Origin: Nesterenkonia populi
Lineage (GTDB): Bacteria; Actinomycetota; Actinomycetes; Actinomycetales; Micrococcaceae
Direction of reading: 5' to 3'
Assembly: GCF_007994735.1 (NCBI RefSeq)
Contig: NZ_VOIL01000001.1
Location: 248,001-312,000 of the forward strand
DNA length: 64,000 bases
Shown: positions 42,664-51,834 of the stretch, one piece after another
How positions within the stretch are numbered: the stretch's first letter is position 1
Layout: every line of letters begins with the position of its first letter
Program-made: the position numbers and the translations under genes
The notes under the pieces: generated by a model
What the model was told of the DNA's origin: nothing
Databases searched by the model: none
Seen by the model: the letters and a program-made list of their open reading frames with translations, nothing else

Positions 42664-44180
42664 GCGGGCTGCTTCTCCGACTCATCGAGAATCTTCTCGA
42701 TGGTGCGATGGCAGGTGCCGCAGCCGGTTCCTGCCCGGGTCTGGGACGCGACGTCGTCGATGCTCTGACAGCAGAGGGCGGCCTCCTGAACCATTCCGAC
42801 CGTGGTGCCGGCGCAGCGGCAGAGAACATCCTCAGGGCCCAGCTCGGCCTCCTTGGTGGCATGCTCAGCGGCCAGCAGCGCGGTGCGGTCCGCAGCCGGC
42901 AGGGTTCCGCGCGAAGCGTGCATGGACAGCTCCGCTGCCGTCCGCGGCATCCCGATGGAGACGAACCCGATCAGCTTCTCCCCCTCGACGACGATCCGCA
43001 GGTACTGGCCGCGTCGCGGGTCAGACCAGGTGGAGACCTCCGGGGAGCTCGGATCCCACGGGTCGACGTCTGTCTTCCCGGCGCAGGCCATGTTCAGCGT
43101 CTTCGACTTCATCAGGATGACGTCCAGCCCAGCGGGCTGCTGCGGCCGGGCGAACTCGATCGGCTCCCCTGCGGCGTCCAGGTCCACCTGTGGTGCCAGG
43201 CCGAGGTCCTGCCGCAGGCTCGCCGCGGCGGCCTCGGCCTGCAGCCAGCCCGGGGCGATCAGCCCGGATGAGCCTTTGCCGTCCACCGAGGAGCAGTCGC
43301 CCACGGCGAAGATGTCCGGGTCGCCCGTGCTGCGGGCGTCGTACCCCACCGTGACACCCCAGGAGCAGGGCAGCCCCGCATCCTTCGCCAGCTCGTCCCG
43401 GGCGGCCACGCCGATGCAGACCACCAGCAGCGCCGCCGGGATCCGCTCGTCCAGGGAGGTGCGGACCGCGGTGAGCTTCCCGTCGTCGGAGACCACCTCG
43501 CGCACGTCGGAGGCCGCCCGGACGTCCACGCCCACCCGGAGAAGCTCCCGGCGCAGGAGCATGCCGGCATCCAGGTCCACCTCACGGCTCATCGGGATGT
43601 TCCCGCGGTGCAGCAGCTTCACCTCGCGCCCCATCTCAGCCAGCGCCAGGGCCGCCTCCACGCCGAGCACGCCGCCGCCGAGCACGACGACGGGCTGCTG
43701 GGCCTGAACCTTCTCCCGAACGGCGAGCGCATCCTCCATGGTGCGCAGGGGCACCACCCCCTGGGGCATCTCGGCACCGGCACGTTCGGCGTCGAGCTTT
43801 CCGCCGCGCCGGGCCTCCACCGTGCAGCGGGGCACCCGGGGCTCAGCGCCGGCCGCGAGGACGAGCTTGTCGTAGGGCAGCCGCTCGCCGTCGGAGAGGG
43901 CCACGATCTTCGCGGACCTGTCGATGCGGGTGGCCTGGATGCCCCTCCGCAGGTCCACACCGTCAGCGGCGAGCGCCTCCGGGGAGTCGATGACCAGCTC
44001 CTCGGGAGCGATCCGGCCGACGCTGACGTCGCCGATGCGGATGCGGTTGTAGGCGGGACGCTGCTCAGCGCCGATGATGGTCAGTGCGACCTGGCCGGCA
44101 CGGACCTCGGGCATCAGCTCCTCGGCCAGCCGGGAGGCGACAGGCCCGAACCCGACAATGACGATGCGGGACGCGCTCAT
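42660..44180 (-). CDS. nasB: FAD/NAD(P) oxidoreductase with [2Fe-2S] domain, nitrate reductase electron-transfer subunit
   Basis: 506 residues. FAD fold RIVIVGFGPVASRLAEELMP, NAD fold QPVVVLGGGVLGVEAALALA, flavin motif DIFAVGDCSSVDG. C-terminal BFD-like [2Fe-2S] domain with CRCAGTT and TGCGTCHRTIEK. The layout is that of the NADH-dependent partner of assimilatory nitrate reductase or the flavin half of NirB, without a siroheme domain. Its ATG overlaps the nasA stop by four bases, so it probably passes NAD(P)H electrons to NasA. Its stop overlaps that of the convergent SorC regulator. Confidence 0.85.
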   Translation of the reverse strand: MSASRIVIVGFGPVASRLAEELMPEVRAGQVALTIIGAEQRPAYNRIRIGDVSVGRIAPEELVIDSPEALAADGVDLRRGIQATRIDRSAKIVALSDGERLPYDKLVLAAGAEPRVPRCTVEARRGGKLDAERAGAEMPQGVVPLRTMEDALAVREKVQAQQPVVVLGGGVLGVEAALALAEMGREVKLLHRGNIPMSREVDLDAGMLLRRELLRVGVDVRAASDVREVVSDDGKLTAVRTSLDERIPAALLVVCIGVAARDELAKDAGLPCSWGVTVGYDARSTGDPDIFAVGDCSSVDGKGSSGLIAPGWLQAEAAAASLRQDLGLAPQVDLDAAGEPIEFARPQQPAGLDVILMKSKTLNMACAGKTDVDPWDPSSPEVSTWSDPRRGQYLRIVVEGEKLIGFVSIGMPRTAAELSMHASRGTLPAADRTALLAAEHATKEAELGPEDVLCRCAGTTVGMVQEAALCCQSIDDVASQTRAGTGCGTCHRTIEKILDESEKQPA

Positions 44181-46456
44181 GCGGCTGCTCCCTCCGGTGC
44201 TCTGGCCCCCTCCGGCGCGGGCCGTTCGTGCGGTGCGGCCGGCCGGATGGTGGCAGGGGTGGATTTGAACTCCGGCATGGAGCTCTCCGGGTCGGTGAGC
44301 CCCCGGGTCAGCAGGTTCGCTGTGCCCGAGCCGGGGAAGTGGAAGGGCGCGAAGACGGTGTCGGCGCGGATCCCGTCGGTGACCTCCACCCGGGCGAGCA
44401 TCTGCCCGTGCGCGGACTCCAGCACCGCGTACCCGTCCTCCGAGAGGGCGTACTGGGCGGCCGTGGCGGGGTGGACCTCCACATAGACCTCCGGCTGGGC
44501 TTCGGCGAGCGCGGGGACCCGCCGGGTCTGGGTTCCGGACTGGTAGTGCTCCATCAGCCGACCAGTGGTGAAGGTGATCTCCCCGGCTGCGCGAGGCTGG
44601 TTCTGGCGGCGGGGACGGATGGCGGAGAGCTTCGCCTTCCCGTCGGCGTGGGCGAACCGTTCGGAGAACATCCGGGAGGTGCCGATGACCGGCTCTCCGG
44701 TCATGGAGGTCTCACCGGAGCTCAGCGCCGAGGGGACCGGCCAGTAGGCGGCGCGGCCGTCGTCGAGCATCGCGTAGTCCAGCCCGGAATAGTCGGCCTT
44801 CGCTCCGCGGGTAGCCTCCCGCAGCTCCTCGAAGACCTCGGCGGGCTCAGTGGGCCAGGCCGACGGCGCACCCAGCCGGCGGGCGAGCTCGGCGAAGATC
44901 CACAGCTCCGAGCGCGCACCCTCCGGCGGCTCCACGGCACGACGGCGCCGCAGCACCCGGCCTTCGAGGTTGGTCATGGTGCCCTCCTCCTCGGCCCACT
45001 GCAGGACAGGGAGGACGATATCGGCCTCCTCGGCGGTCTCGGAGAGGAAGAAGTCGGCGACGACGAGCAGGTCGAGCTTCCGGAGGTTCTCCACCACACG
45101 GCCGGCGTCGGGCGCGGAGAGCGCGATGTTGGAGGCGTGGACGAACAGTGCCTTCACCCCGTCGGGGCCGGCCATCTGGTGCAGCAGCTGGGTGGCGGGC
45201 TTGCCGGGGCCGGGGATGTCGGCGGCGTCCACGCCCCAGACTTCAGCGACCCGGGCGCGGTCCTCCGGGTCGGCGACCATCCGGAGGCCGGGCAGCTGAT
45301 CGGACTTCTGACCCATCTCGCGGCCGCCCTGGCCGTTGCCCTGGCCGGTCAGCGTCCCGTAGCCGCCGCGGCGGCCGCCGCTCTCCCCCGGCATCCCGCC
45401 GCCGGGCAGACCCAGCAGCAGGGCGAGGCTGATCGCGGCACGGGCAGTGTCGGTCCCGTCGCGGTGCTGCTCCACACCGCGGCCGGTGAGGATGAAGACG
45501 GGGTCGCCGCCGTGGCGGGCAGCGTGCGCGGCGTGGCCGAGCTTCCGTGCGAGCAGGCGAATCTGGTCGGCACCGACTCCGGTGGCCGTCTGGGCGCGCT
45601 CGGGCCACCAGTGAGCGGCCGAGCGCCGGAGCTCCTCCAGGCCGTTGGTGCGGGCAGTCAGGTAATCGGCGTCCGCCCAGCCCTCCTCGAGGACAACCTG
45701 CATCACGGAGAGCAGAAGGACCAGATCCCCGCCGGGGGTGGGCTGGATGTGCACGCCGGCGCCGTCGGCGGTCAGCTCTGCGGTGGCGGACCGGCGCGGG
45801 TCCACCACGATCAGCCCTCCCTTGTCCCGGACGCCGTCGAGGTGCTGGACGAAGGGCGGCATCGTATCGGCCACGTTGGAGCCGAGCATCAGCACCGTGC
45901 ACGCGCCGTTGAGGTCGGTGAGCGGGAACGGCATCCCCCGGTCCAGGCCGAACACCAGGGTGGAGGCCTTCGAGGCAGAGGACATGCACCAGCGCCCGTT
46001 GTAGTCGATCTGGGAGGTTCCGAGCCCGACCCGCGCGAACTTCCCGATCGCGTACGTCTTCTCGTTGGTCAGCGCCCCTGAGCCGAAGACCCCGACGGCA
46101 TCCTTCCCGTGCTCGGACTGAATGGTCCGCACCTGGTCAGCGACGAGGTCCAGGACCTCCTCCCAGTCAGCCTCCCGGAAGGCGCCGTCCTCCTTGATCA
46201 GCGGGGCGGTGATCCGGTCGCTGCGGCTCTTCAGCAGCTCATGGGCGGTGCTCCCCTTGCGGCACAGGCGCCCCTGATTGGTGGGGAACCTCGCGCCCGC
46301 AGTCTCATACGCGTTCTCCTCGCCCGGCCGCTCGGTGACCGTCAGGCTCATCGCGCACTGCAGGGCGCAGTACGGGCAGTGCGTCTGCACTGTCCGTCGT
46401 CTCGCCGGGGTCCCCGTCTCCGGGGCCTCGCTGGCAGCCATAGGCGGCGTCGTCAT
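44177..46456 (-). CDS. nasA: Assimilatory nitrate reductase catalytic subunit
   Basis: 759 residues, molybdopterin oxidoreductase family. [4Fe-4S] ligands C27, C30, C34 (HCPYCALQC) and C65 (RLCRKG); Mo-coordinating cysteine candidate C157 in NGRWCMSSASKAS. Mo-bisPGD contacts include SNVADTMPPFVQHL, ILTGRGVEQHRDGTD, TLTGQGNGQGGREMGQKSDQ and the C-terminal dinucleotide-binding domain starting TGRLMEHYQSG. Lacks a Tat signal, so cytoplasmic. Reduces nitrate to nitrite for NirBD. Followed with overlap by nasB and preceded by nrtD by 11 bases. Confidence 0.94.
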   Translation of the reverse strand: MTTPPMAASEAPETGTPARRRTVQTHCPYCALQCAMSLTVTERPGEENAYETAGARFPTNQGRLCRKGSTAHELLKSRSDRITAPLIKEDGAFREADWEEVLDLVADQVRTIQSEHGKDAVGVFGSGALTNEKTYAIGKFARVGLGTSQIDYNGRWCMSSASKASTLVFGLDRGMPFPLTDLNGACTVLMLGSNVADTMPPFVQHLDGVRDKGGLIVVDPRRSATAELTADGAGVHIQPTPGGDLVLLLSVMQVVLEEGWADADYLTARTNGLEELRRSAAHWWPERAQTATGVGADQIRLLARKLGHAAHAARHGGDPVFILTGRGVEQHRDGTDTARAAISLALLLGLPGGGMPGESGGRRGGYGTLTGQGNGQGGREMGQKSDQLPGLRMVADPEDRARVAEVWGVDAADIPGPGKPATQLLHQMAGPDGVKALFVHASNIALSAPDAGRVVENLRKLDLLVVADFFLSETAEEADIVLPVLQWAEEEGTMTNLEGRVLRRRRAVEPPEGARSELWIFAELARRLGAPSAWPTEPAEVFEELREATRGAKADYSGLDYAMLDDGRAAYWPVPSALSSGETSMTGEPVIGTSRMFSERFAHADGKAKLSAIRPRRQNQPRAAGEITFTTGRLMEHYQSGTQTRRVPALAEAQPEVYVEVHPATAAQYALSEDGYAVLESAHGQMLARVEVTDGIRADTVFAPFHFPGSGTANLLTRGLTDPESSMPEFKSTPATIRPAAPHERPAPEGARAPEGAAA

Positions 46457-46467
46457 CTCTCCTGTTC

Positions 46468-47310
46468 TCAGCCGTGGGCGGGCGCGGGCTCGCGCGGGGC
46501 CACGGATGTGTCCTTCGGCGGCATCTTCTCGCGCTCGTTGGGGGTGGTGGTCAGCAGGTACATCATCCGCTCCTGGACCTCCCGGTAGCGGGGGTCGTCG
46601 ATGATGCTCACCCGGTCACGGGGCCGGGGGAGGTCGACGTCGATGATCTCGATGATCGAGGGGTTCGGCGGTGCGCCCATCACCACGATCCGGTCCGAGA
46701 GCAGGATCGCCTCATCGATGCCGTGGGTGACCATCACCACGATCTCCGTGTCCGACTCGGACTTCCACAGATCGATCAGCTGGTCCTGGAGCCGGGCGCG
46801 GGTCAGTGCGTCCAGGGCGCCGAAGGGCTCATCGGCCAGCAGCACCGCCGGCTCCACCGCGAAGGCCCGGGCCACCGCGCACCGCTGCTGCATGCCTCCG
46901 GAGACCTCGGAGGGCTTCTTGTCCTTCTGCTCCCAGAGGCCGACGGCGCTGAGGTACCTCTCCACGCCCTCGTCGATGCGGGCCCTGCCCCAGTCGGGCC
47001 GGGCCTCGCGGACGGCCACCGCCACGTTCTCAGCCAGCGAGAGACGGGGCAGCAGCGAATAGTTCTGGAACACCATCGCCCGGTCCGGGCCGGGCCCGTC
47101 GATCGGCTCACCGTCGAGCGTGATGCTGCCGCCGTCGATGCTGTTCAGCCCGCCCATCGCGTTGAGCAGGGTCGACTTCCCGCAGCCGGAGTGGCCGATC
47201 AGGGAGACGAACTCGTTGCGCTTGACCTCCATGTCCACGCCCCTCAGGACGGACTGGACGCCGCGCTTGGTGTCATAGGACTTCCAGATGTGATCGATGT
47301 TCAGGCTCAC
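46468..47310 (-). CDS. nrtD: Nitrate/nitrite ABC transporter ATP-binding protein
   Basis: 280 residues. Walker A GHSGCGKSTLLNAMGG at 39-54, Q-loop in MVFQNYSLLPRLS, signature VSGGMQQRCAVARAF, Walker B LLADEPFGALDALTR and the switch histidine in VTHGIDEAI. NrtD/SsuB/TauB class. ATPase of the nitrate importer with the permease and binding protein encoded just upstream (ATGA overlap with the permease). Placement before nasA indicates nitrate as substrate. Confidence 0.9.
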   Translation of the reverse strand: MSLNIDHIWKSYDTKRGVQSVLRGVDMEVKRNEFVSLIGHSGCGKSTLLNAMGGLNSIDGGSITLDGEPIDGPGPDRAMVFQNYSLLPRLSLAENVAVAVREARPDWGRARIDEGVERYLSAVGLWEQKDKKPSEVSGGMQQRCAVARAFAVEPAVLLADEPFGALDALTRARLQDQLIDLWKSESDTEIVVMVTHGIDEAILLSDRIVVMGAPPNPSIIEIIDVDLPRPRDRVSIIDDPRYREVQERMMYLLTTTPNEREKMPPKDTSVAPREPAPAHG

Positions 47311-48176
47311 GACTTGTTCTCCTTCTTGGACAGGACGTCGACGGCCTTGAGGAACAGCCAGTCTACGACCAGTCCGATCAGTCCGATCCAGAGGATGTTG
47401 GCCATCATCTGGTCGAAGCGGCTTCCGTTGTAGGCCTCCCAGGTGTCATTGCCGATGCCCACCGCGGTGCCGAGCATCTCGACGGCTACGATCACCAGCC
47501 AGGCCATGCCGAAGGCCAGACGCATTCCGGTGACGATGGAGGCGAAGGTGTTCGGCAGCAGCACGTGCCGGATGTAGGCGGCCCGGCCGAACTTGAACAC
47601 TTGGGCGACCTTCTTCTGGTCCTCGGGGATGGCGGAGGCCCCGGCCGCGGTGTTGATCGCGATCGGCCACAGGGCGGTGATGAAGATGACCCAGATGGAG
47701 GCCTGCTCGGAGTCCATGAAGATCACTGCGAAGATCGGGAACCAGGCCAGCGGGGAGACGGGGCGCAGCAGCTGGGCCACCGGGTTCGCCGAGTTCCACC
47801 ATTTGGTGGAGGTGCCCATCGCCAGCCCCAGAGGGATGCCGACGGCGGCCGCCAGCGCGAACCCCTCCAGCACACGTCCGAGGGACAGGCCCAGCAGGAT
47901 CGCAATTCCGCCGGCGCCGAACGGGTCGGAGATGTCCTCGATGATGCGGGCTCCGACCTCGGGCGGCGCAGGCAGCCGGTCCGGGGCGAAGACCCACCAG
48001 AGCAGGACGACGGCGGCGAAGCCCACCAGCCCCCAGCCCAGTGCTGAGAGGTAGGCCGCCGAGGCTGACTTCCGCGCCGGGGGCGGCGGAGTCTCTCCTG
48101 TGCCGGAATGCGGGGGAGTCCCGCTGCTGTCCGATGCTGTGACTGTCTCCTCGGCGGTGGCCGTGATCTGGCTCAT
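47307..48176 (-). CDS. nrtB: Nitrate/nitrite ABC transporter permease
   Basis: 289 residues. Hydrophilic N-terminus of about 40 residues, then about six membrane spans; the cytoplasmic EAA-like loop is FKFGRAAYIRHVLLPNTFAS. Also LAWFPIFAVIFMDSEQASIW and TGMRLAFGMAWLVIVAVEML, typical of the NrtB/SsuC/TauC permeases. Overlaps by four bases with both its neighbours, so the three transporter genes are coupled. Confidence 0.9.
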   Translation of the reverse strand: MSQITATAEETVTASDSSGTPPHSGTGETPPPPARKSASAAYLSALGWGLVGFAAVVLLWWVFAPDRLPAPPEVGARIIEDISDPFGAGGIAILLGLSLGRVLEGFALAAAVGIPLGLAMGTSTKWWNSANPVAQLLRPVSPLAWFPIFAVIFMDSEQASIWVIFITALWPIAINTAAGASAIPEDQKKVAQVFKFGRAAYIRHVLLPNTFASIVTGMRLAFGMAWLVIVAVEMLGTAVGIGNDTWEAYNGSRFDQMMANILWIGLIGLVVDWLFLKAVDVLSKKENKS

Positions 48177-49423
48177 GACCGGTTCGCCTCCTCTTCGGGA
48201 TTGTTGGGATCGAAGGTGGCACCGTCGAGTGCCACCTCGAAGGGCTCCATGTCGTCATCGGGAACGTCGATGCCTTCGGCCTCGGCGACCTCCCGGTAGA
48301 GGTCCTGCATGACGATCTCGTCAACCATGTCGTAGTCGACCTCGTCGGCGCCGAGCTGGCCGGAGCGGACGTACTGGGACAGCGCCCAGATCCCGTGGGA
48401 CTTGCGGGGGAAGTTCACGAACCCGTCGTTGAAGTAGAGCATCTGGGTGTCCTCGTACTGCTCGGTCGTGCCGTCTCCGAGGTCGTACTCGCCGAGCATC
48501 CGGGATTCGATGTCCTCCACCGGTGCGTTGACCCACTCCTGCGGGGAGATCAGCTCGGCGGCCTCGGCCCGGTTGTCCGGGTTGTCGAGCCATTCGGAGG
48601 CCTGCAGGATCGCACCCATGACGTCGCGCAGCACGTCCTCGCGCTCCTCGGCGAACTGGGTGTTGACCACCAGCGCCTTCTCCGGGTGGTGGGTCCACAG
48701 GTCCTGGGTGGCCAGGTGGGTGCGTCCGATGTCGCGGGAGACGGTCACCCCGGGCCAGGGCTCGCCGACGCAGTAGGCGACCATCTCGCCGCGCTCAGCG
48801 TTGGCGACCATCTCCGGGGGCGGGGTGACCTGCAGGTTCACATCATTCATCGGATCGATGTCCATGGCCATCAGCCAGTACTGCAGCCAGAGGTCGTGGG
48901 TGCCGCCGGGGAAGGTCATCGCCAGGGTGGGGTTGCTCATCCCGCGCAGCGCCTCTCCCGCGGCGTCGATATCCCCGTAGCCGACGTCGGGAAAATGCTC
49001 ATGGGTGAGGTTGATCGCCTGGCCGTTGTGGTTCAGCATCATCGCGATCCGCATGTCGCGGGCGCCGTTGCCGCCGATCCCGCTGGCCACGCTGAACGGC
49101 ATCGAATAGAGGCAGTGGGCACCGTCGATCTCGCCGGACTGCAGGTTGTCCCGGGTGGTGGCCCAGGAGGTCTCCTTGCGGACCAGCACGTTGAGGTCCC
49201 GCTCCTCGAAGTACCCGTTGATCTCCGCGATCGCCAGAGCCGCGAAGTCGGTCAGGGCGATGAAGCCCAGAGTGACGTCGCGGGCGCCGTCGCCGGCGGT
49301 CTCGCCCTCCTCTGCGCCTCCGCCGTTGCCGCTGATGCCGAAGGCGCGGCAGCCGGTGAGCAGGGAGGCGAGCGAGACGGCGCCGGTTCCGGCCAGAAAT
49401 CTGCGTCGGTCGAGTGAGTTCAT
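48173..49423 (-). CDS. nrtA: Nitrate-binding lipoprotein of the ABC importer
   Basis: 416 residues from the ATG at 49423; TAGTGT lies seven bases upstream, and an in-frame GTG at 49432 would remove that spacing. The N-terminus has a twin-arginine-like LDRRRFLAGTGAVSLAS followed by a lipobox-like LLTGC, suggesting a Tat-exported lipoprotein. CmpA/NrtA-type binding fold: TLGFIALTDFAALAIAEING, GEIDGAHCLYSMPFSVASGI, FPGGTHDLWLQYWLMA, EMVAYCVGEPWPG. Captures nitrate outside the membrane. First gene of nrtA-nrtB-nrtD-nasA-nasB; a GlnR-like box lies just upstream. Confidence 0.92.
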   Translation of the reverse strand: MNSLDRRRFLAGTGAVSLASLLTGCRAFGISGNGGGAEEGETAGDGARDVTLGFIALTDFAALAIAEINGYFEERDLNVLVRKETSWATTRDNLQSGEIDGAHCLYSMPFSVASGIGGNGARDMRIAMMLNHNGQAINLTHEHFPDVGYGDIDAAGEALRGMSNPTLAMTFPGGTHDLWLQYWLMAMDIDPMNDVNLQVTPPPEMVANAERGEMVAYCVGEPWPGVTVSRDIGRTHLATQDLWTHHPEKALVVNTQFAEEREDVLRDVMGAILQASEWLDNPDNRAEAAELISPQEWVNAPVEDIESRMLGEYDLGDGTTEQYEDTQMLYFNDGFVNFPRKSHGIWALSQYVRSGQLGADEVDYDMVDEIVMQDLYREVAEAEGIDVPDDDMEPFEVALDGATFDPNNPEEEANRS

Positions 49424-49446
49424 GACGCCCACACTAGGAGCCGCCT

Positions 49447-49484
49447 ATTTCACGGCCGTATTGGCCATGTGACCGATGATTGAC
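49447..49484 (-). promoter_or_regulatory. GlnR-like box upstream of nrtA
   Basis: Leftward reading: GTCAA-n6-GTCAC-n6-AATAC-n6-GAAAT, 24-61 bases before the nrtA ATG and just above the TAGTGT -10 (49431-49436). The 11-base periodicity and the GTnA/GAAA ends match the GlnR pattern, the distance matches the box at nirB. Confidence 0.5.
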
Positions 49485-49585
49485 ACGAACCTCACCGGCG
49501 TCCGGGCTCGGAGTGAGACGGCGGGGATGACGGCACCGCCCAGGGGCGATTGGGGTTTCTCGTGAAGTGCGCGTATGCTGGTTGA

Positions 49586-49881
49586 GCATTCTCCGGATAA
49601 TCCCGTTTATCTGTTGCTGACTCCCGGCGCAGCTGGATACCCCAGCTGGTAGGTCCGGTGGAGTTCTGTTGTTCTGTGTGCGGGTCGACTCCGGAGCCGT
49701 TCCCCGGCCTGAGTCCCCGTGATCCTCGCTTCAGCGAAAACCATCCGATAAGTCCTGCCGTGCCCATGCGCAGCCCTGCTCCCTGAGCGGGCTGCTCGAG
49801 CACGAGCGGTCGACGTCGTCGGAGCGCTGAGGTGCGGCCACGGTGGCCTGAGGCCACTGATGTGACAAGGAGTCACCCGCC
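49586..49881 (+). ncRNA. Long structured 5' leader of the DEAD-box helicase mRNA
   Basis: About 295 non-coding bases after a TATGCT -10 at 49574-49579, filling most of the 458-base gap between nrtA and the helicase. Hairpins include CAGCTGG/CCAGCTG at 49630-49648 and GTGGCC-TGA-GGCCAC at 49843-49857. The ribosome site AAGGA sits in the loop of a GTGAC/GTCAC hairpin at 49862-49876. Long leaders on cold-shock helicase mRNAs are well known; post-transcriptional control is inferred. Confidence 0.5.
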
Positions 49882-51687
49882 ATGTCTGACACTGAGACCC
49901 CCTCCATCCCGCCGTTCTCCGAGCTGGGCCTGGACTCCCGGGTCATGGCCGCCATCGAGGCCATGGGCTACGAGACCCCCTCCCCCATCCAGGCGGAGAC
50001 CATCCCGCAGCTGATCGCCGGACGCGACGTCGTCGGGCTGGCCCAGACCGGCACCGGCAAGACCGCCGCGTTCGCCCTGCCGGCTCTGACCCACATGGCC
50101 AACGCCCATGATGCCGGCACCCTCGGCAGCCGCCCCAGCACCCTGGTGCTCGCCCCCACCCGTGAGCTCGCCATCCAGGTCGCCGAGGCCTTCACCACCT
50201 ACGCGAACAAGGTGGACGGCATCTCCGTGCTGCCGATCTACGGCGGCGCCCCCTACGGCCCCCAGCTGCAGGGGCTGCGCCGCGGCGCGAACGTGGTGGT
50301 CGGCACCCCCGGCCGTGTGATCGACCACATGGAGAAGGGGTCCCTGGACCTCTCCGAGGTGGAGCACCTGGTGCTCGACGAGGCTGACGAGATGCTGCGC
50401 ATGGGCTTCGCCGAGGAGGTCGACAAGATCCTGGCCCAGACCCCCGCCGACAAGCAGGTGGCGCTGTTCTCCGCAACCATGCCCACCGCGATCCGCCGGA
50501 TCTCCGAGCAGTACCTCAACGACCCGGTGGAGGTGAAGGTCAAGGCGAAGACCCAGACCAGCTCCAACACCCGGCAGCGGTTCCTGTTCATCAAGCACCA
50601 CGCCAAGCCGGAGGCGCTGGTCCGGATCATGGAGACCGAGGCGCACGACGCCGCCATCGTGTTCGTCCGGACCCGCTCCGCCACCGAGGAGGTCGCCGGG
50701 ATGCTCAACGCACGCGGGTTCCGCGCCTCCGCCATCAACGGCGACGTCCCGCAGAATCTGCGGGAGAAGACCGTGGAGCAGCTGAAGTCGGGACGCATCG
50801 ACGTGCTCGTCGCCACCGATGTGGCCGCCCGCGGCCTCGACGTGGAGCGGATCAGCCACGTGTTCAACTACGACATTCCCTTGGACACCGAGTCCTACGT
50901 GCACCGGATCGGCCGCACCGGCCGTGCCGGCCGCTCAGGCGAGGCGATCCTGTTCGTCACCCCGCGCGAGAAGCGGATGCTGCGCTCCATCGAGAAGGCC
51001 ACCCGCCAGGACGTGGAGCAGATGAGCCTGCCCTCGGTGGCCGACGTCAACGCTTCCCGCCTGGAGAAGTTCTCCGAGCGGATCACCGCCACTCTCTCCG
51101 GCGAGGACCTCGAGGAGTACCGCGGCCTGGTGAGCAAGTACGTGGACCAGCACAATGTGCCCGCCGAGGACGTGGCGGCCGCACTGGTCTCCATGGTCCA
51201 CGAGGGCCGCTCCCTGCTGCTGGATGAGAACGACGACGCCGGCATGCGCGGCGCCATGCCCGAGTTCCGTGAGGATAAGGGCGGCGACCGCGGCGGCGGG
51301 TTCGAGGACCGCGGCCCGCGCGCCGAGCGGGGCCCCAAGGGCGCACCGTCGGCCGCGCCGGGCAACGCCCTCTACCGGCTGGCCGTCGGCCGCAACAACC
51401 GGGTGACCCCCGGTCACGTCGTCGGAGCGATCACCGGTGAGGCCGGGCTGACCGGCGCCCAGATCGGCAGCATCGACATCCGGCCCACCCACACCCTCGT
51501 GGAGCTGCCTGAGCAGCTCTCCAGCGACCAGTGGAGCGCCCTGGCGAAGACCCGGATCGGCGGCGAGCTGATCCGTATCGAGAAGGATGCCGGCGCCCCT
51601 GGGCCCCGCTCCGGCGGCGACCGCGGCGGATTCAAAAAAGGCCCCCGCAAGGCCGGCTTCAGCGGGAAGAAGAAGGCCCGCCACTGA
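49882..51687 (+). CDS. deaD: DEAD-box ATP-dependent RNA helicase (DeaD/CsdA-like)
   Basis: 601 residues. Q motif FSELGLDSRVMAAIEAMGYE, motif I AQTGTGKT, Ia PTRELAIQ, Ib TPGR, II DEAD, III SAT, V VATDVAARGLDV, VI HRIGRTGRAGR. After a Gly/Arg/Asp-rich linker, a DbpA/CsdA-like RRM-fold RNA-binding domain follows (NALYRLAVGRNNRVTPGHVV, IDIRPTHTLVELPEQ) and a basic tail ending GKKKARH. It unwinds structured RNA in ribosome assembly or cold adaptation. AAGGAG is the ribosome site. Confidence 0.95.
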   Translation: MSDTETPSIPPFSELGLDSRVMAAIEAMGYETPSPIQAETIPQLIAGRDVVGLAQTGTGKTAAFALPALTHMANAHDAGTLGSRPSTLVLAPTRELAIQVAEAFTTYANKVDGISVLPIYGGAPYGPQLQGLRRGANVVVGTPGRVIDHMEKGSLDLSEVEHLVLDEADEMLRMGFAEEVDKILAQTPADKQVALFSATMPTAIRRISEQYLNDPVEVKVKAKTQTSSNTRQRFLFIKHHAKPEALVRIMETEAHDAAIVFVRTRSATEEVAGMLNARGFRASAINGDVPQNLREKTVEQLKSGRIDVLVATDVAARGLDVERISHVFNYDIPLDTESYVHRIGRTGRAGRSGEAILFVTPREKRMLRSIEKATRQDVEQMSLPSVADVNASRLEKFSERITATLSGEDLEEYRGLVSKYVDQHNVPAEDVAAALVSMVHEGRSLLLDENDDAGMRGAMPEFREDKGGDRGGGFEDRGPRAERGPKGAPSAAPGNALYRLAVGRNNRVTPGHVVGAITGEAGLTGAQIGSIDIRPTHTLVELPEQLSSDQWSALAKTRIGGELIRIEKDAGAPGPRSGGDRGGFKKGPRKAGFSGKKKARH

Positions 51688-51712
51688 TCGCAGATCGCCG
51701 CGCTGAGGCGAT

Positions 51713-51742
51713 TTGAGCGGCATGAATATCCGGTGCTAGGAT
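51713..51742 (+). promoter_or_regulatory. Predicted promoter of the tRNA-Thr/tRNA-Met unit
   Basis: TTGAGC (51713-51718) and TAGGAT (51737-51742) with an 18-base spacer, 12 bases before the mature tRNA-Thr 5' end. Confidence 0.6.
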
Positions 51743-51753
51743 GTTCTGTCGTT

Positions 51754-51825
51754 GCCCCAATAGCTCAGAGGTAGAGCGCAGTCTTGGTAAGACTGAGGTC
51801 CCGGGATCGATTCCCGGTTGGGGCT
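51754..51825 (+). tRNA. tRNA-Thr (GGT anticodon)
   Basis: 72 nt, acceptor GCCCCAA/TTGGGGC, D-arm AGCTCAGAGGTAGAGC, anticodon loop TTGGTAA giving GGT, T-arm CCGGGATCGATTCCCGG. CCA not encoded. Confidence 0.96.
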
Positions 51826-51834
51826 CGCGAAAAT

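Noticed and set aside
44228..46081. 617-codon frame antisense to nasA
   Set aside because: Shadow of a fully supported molybdoenzyme gene.
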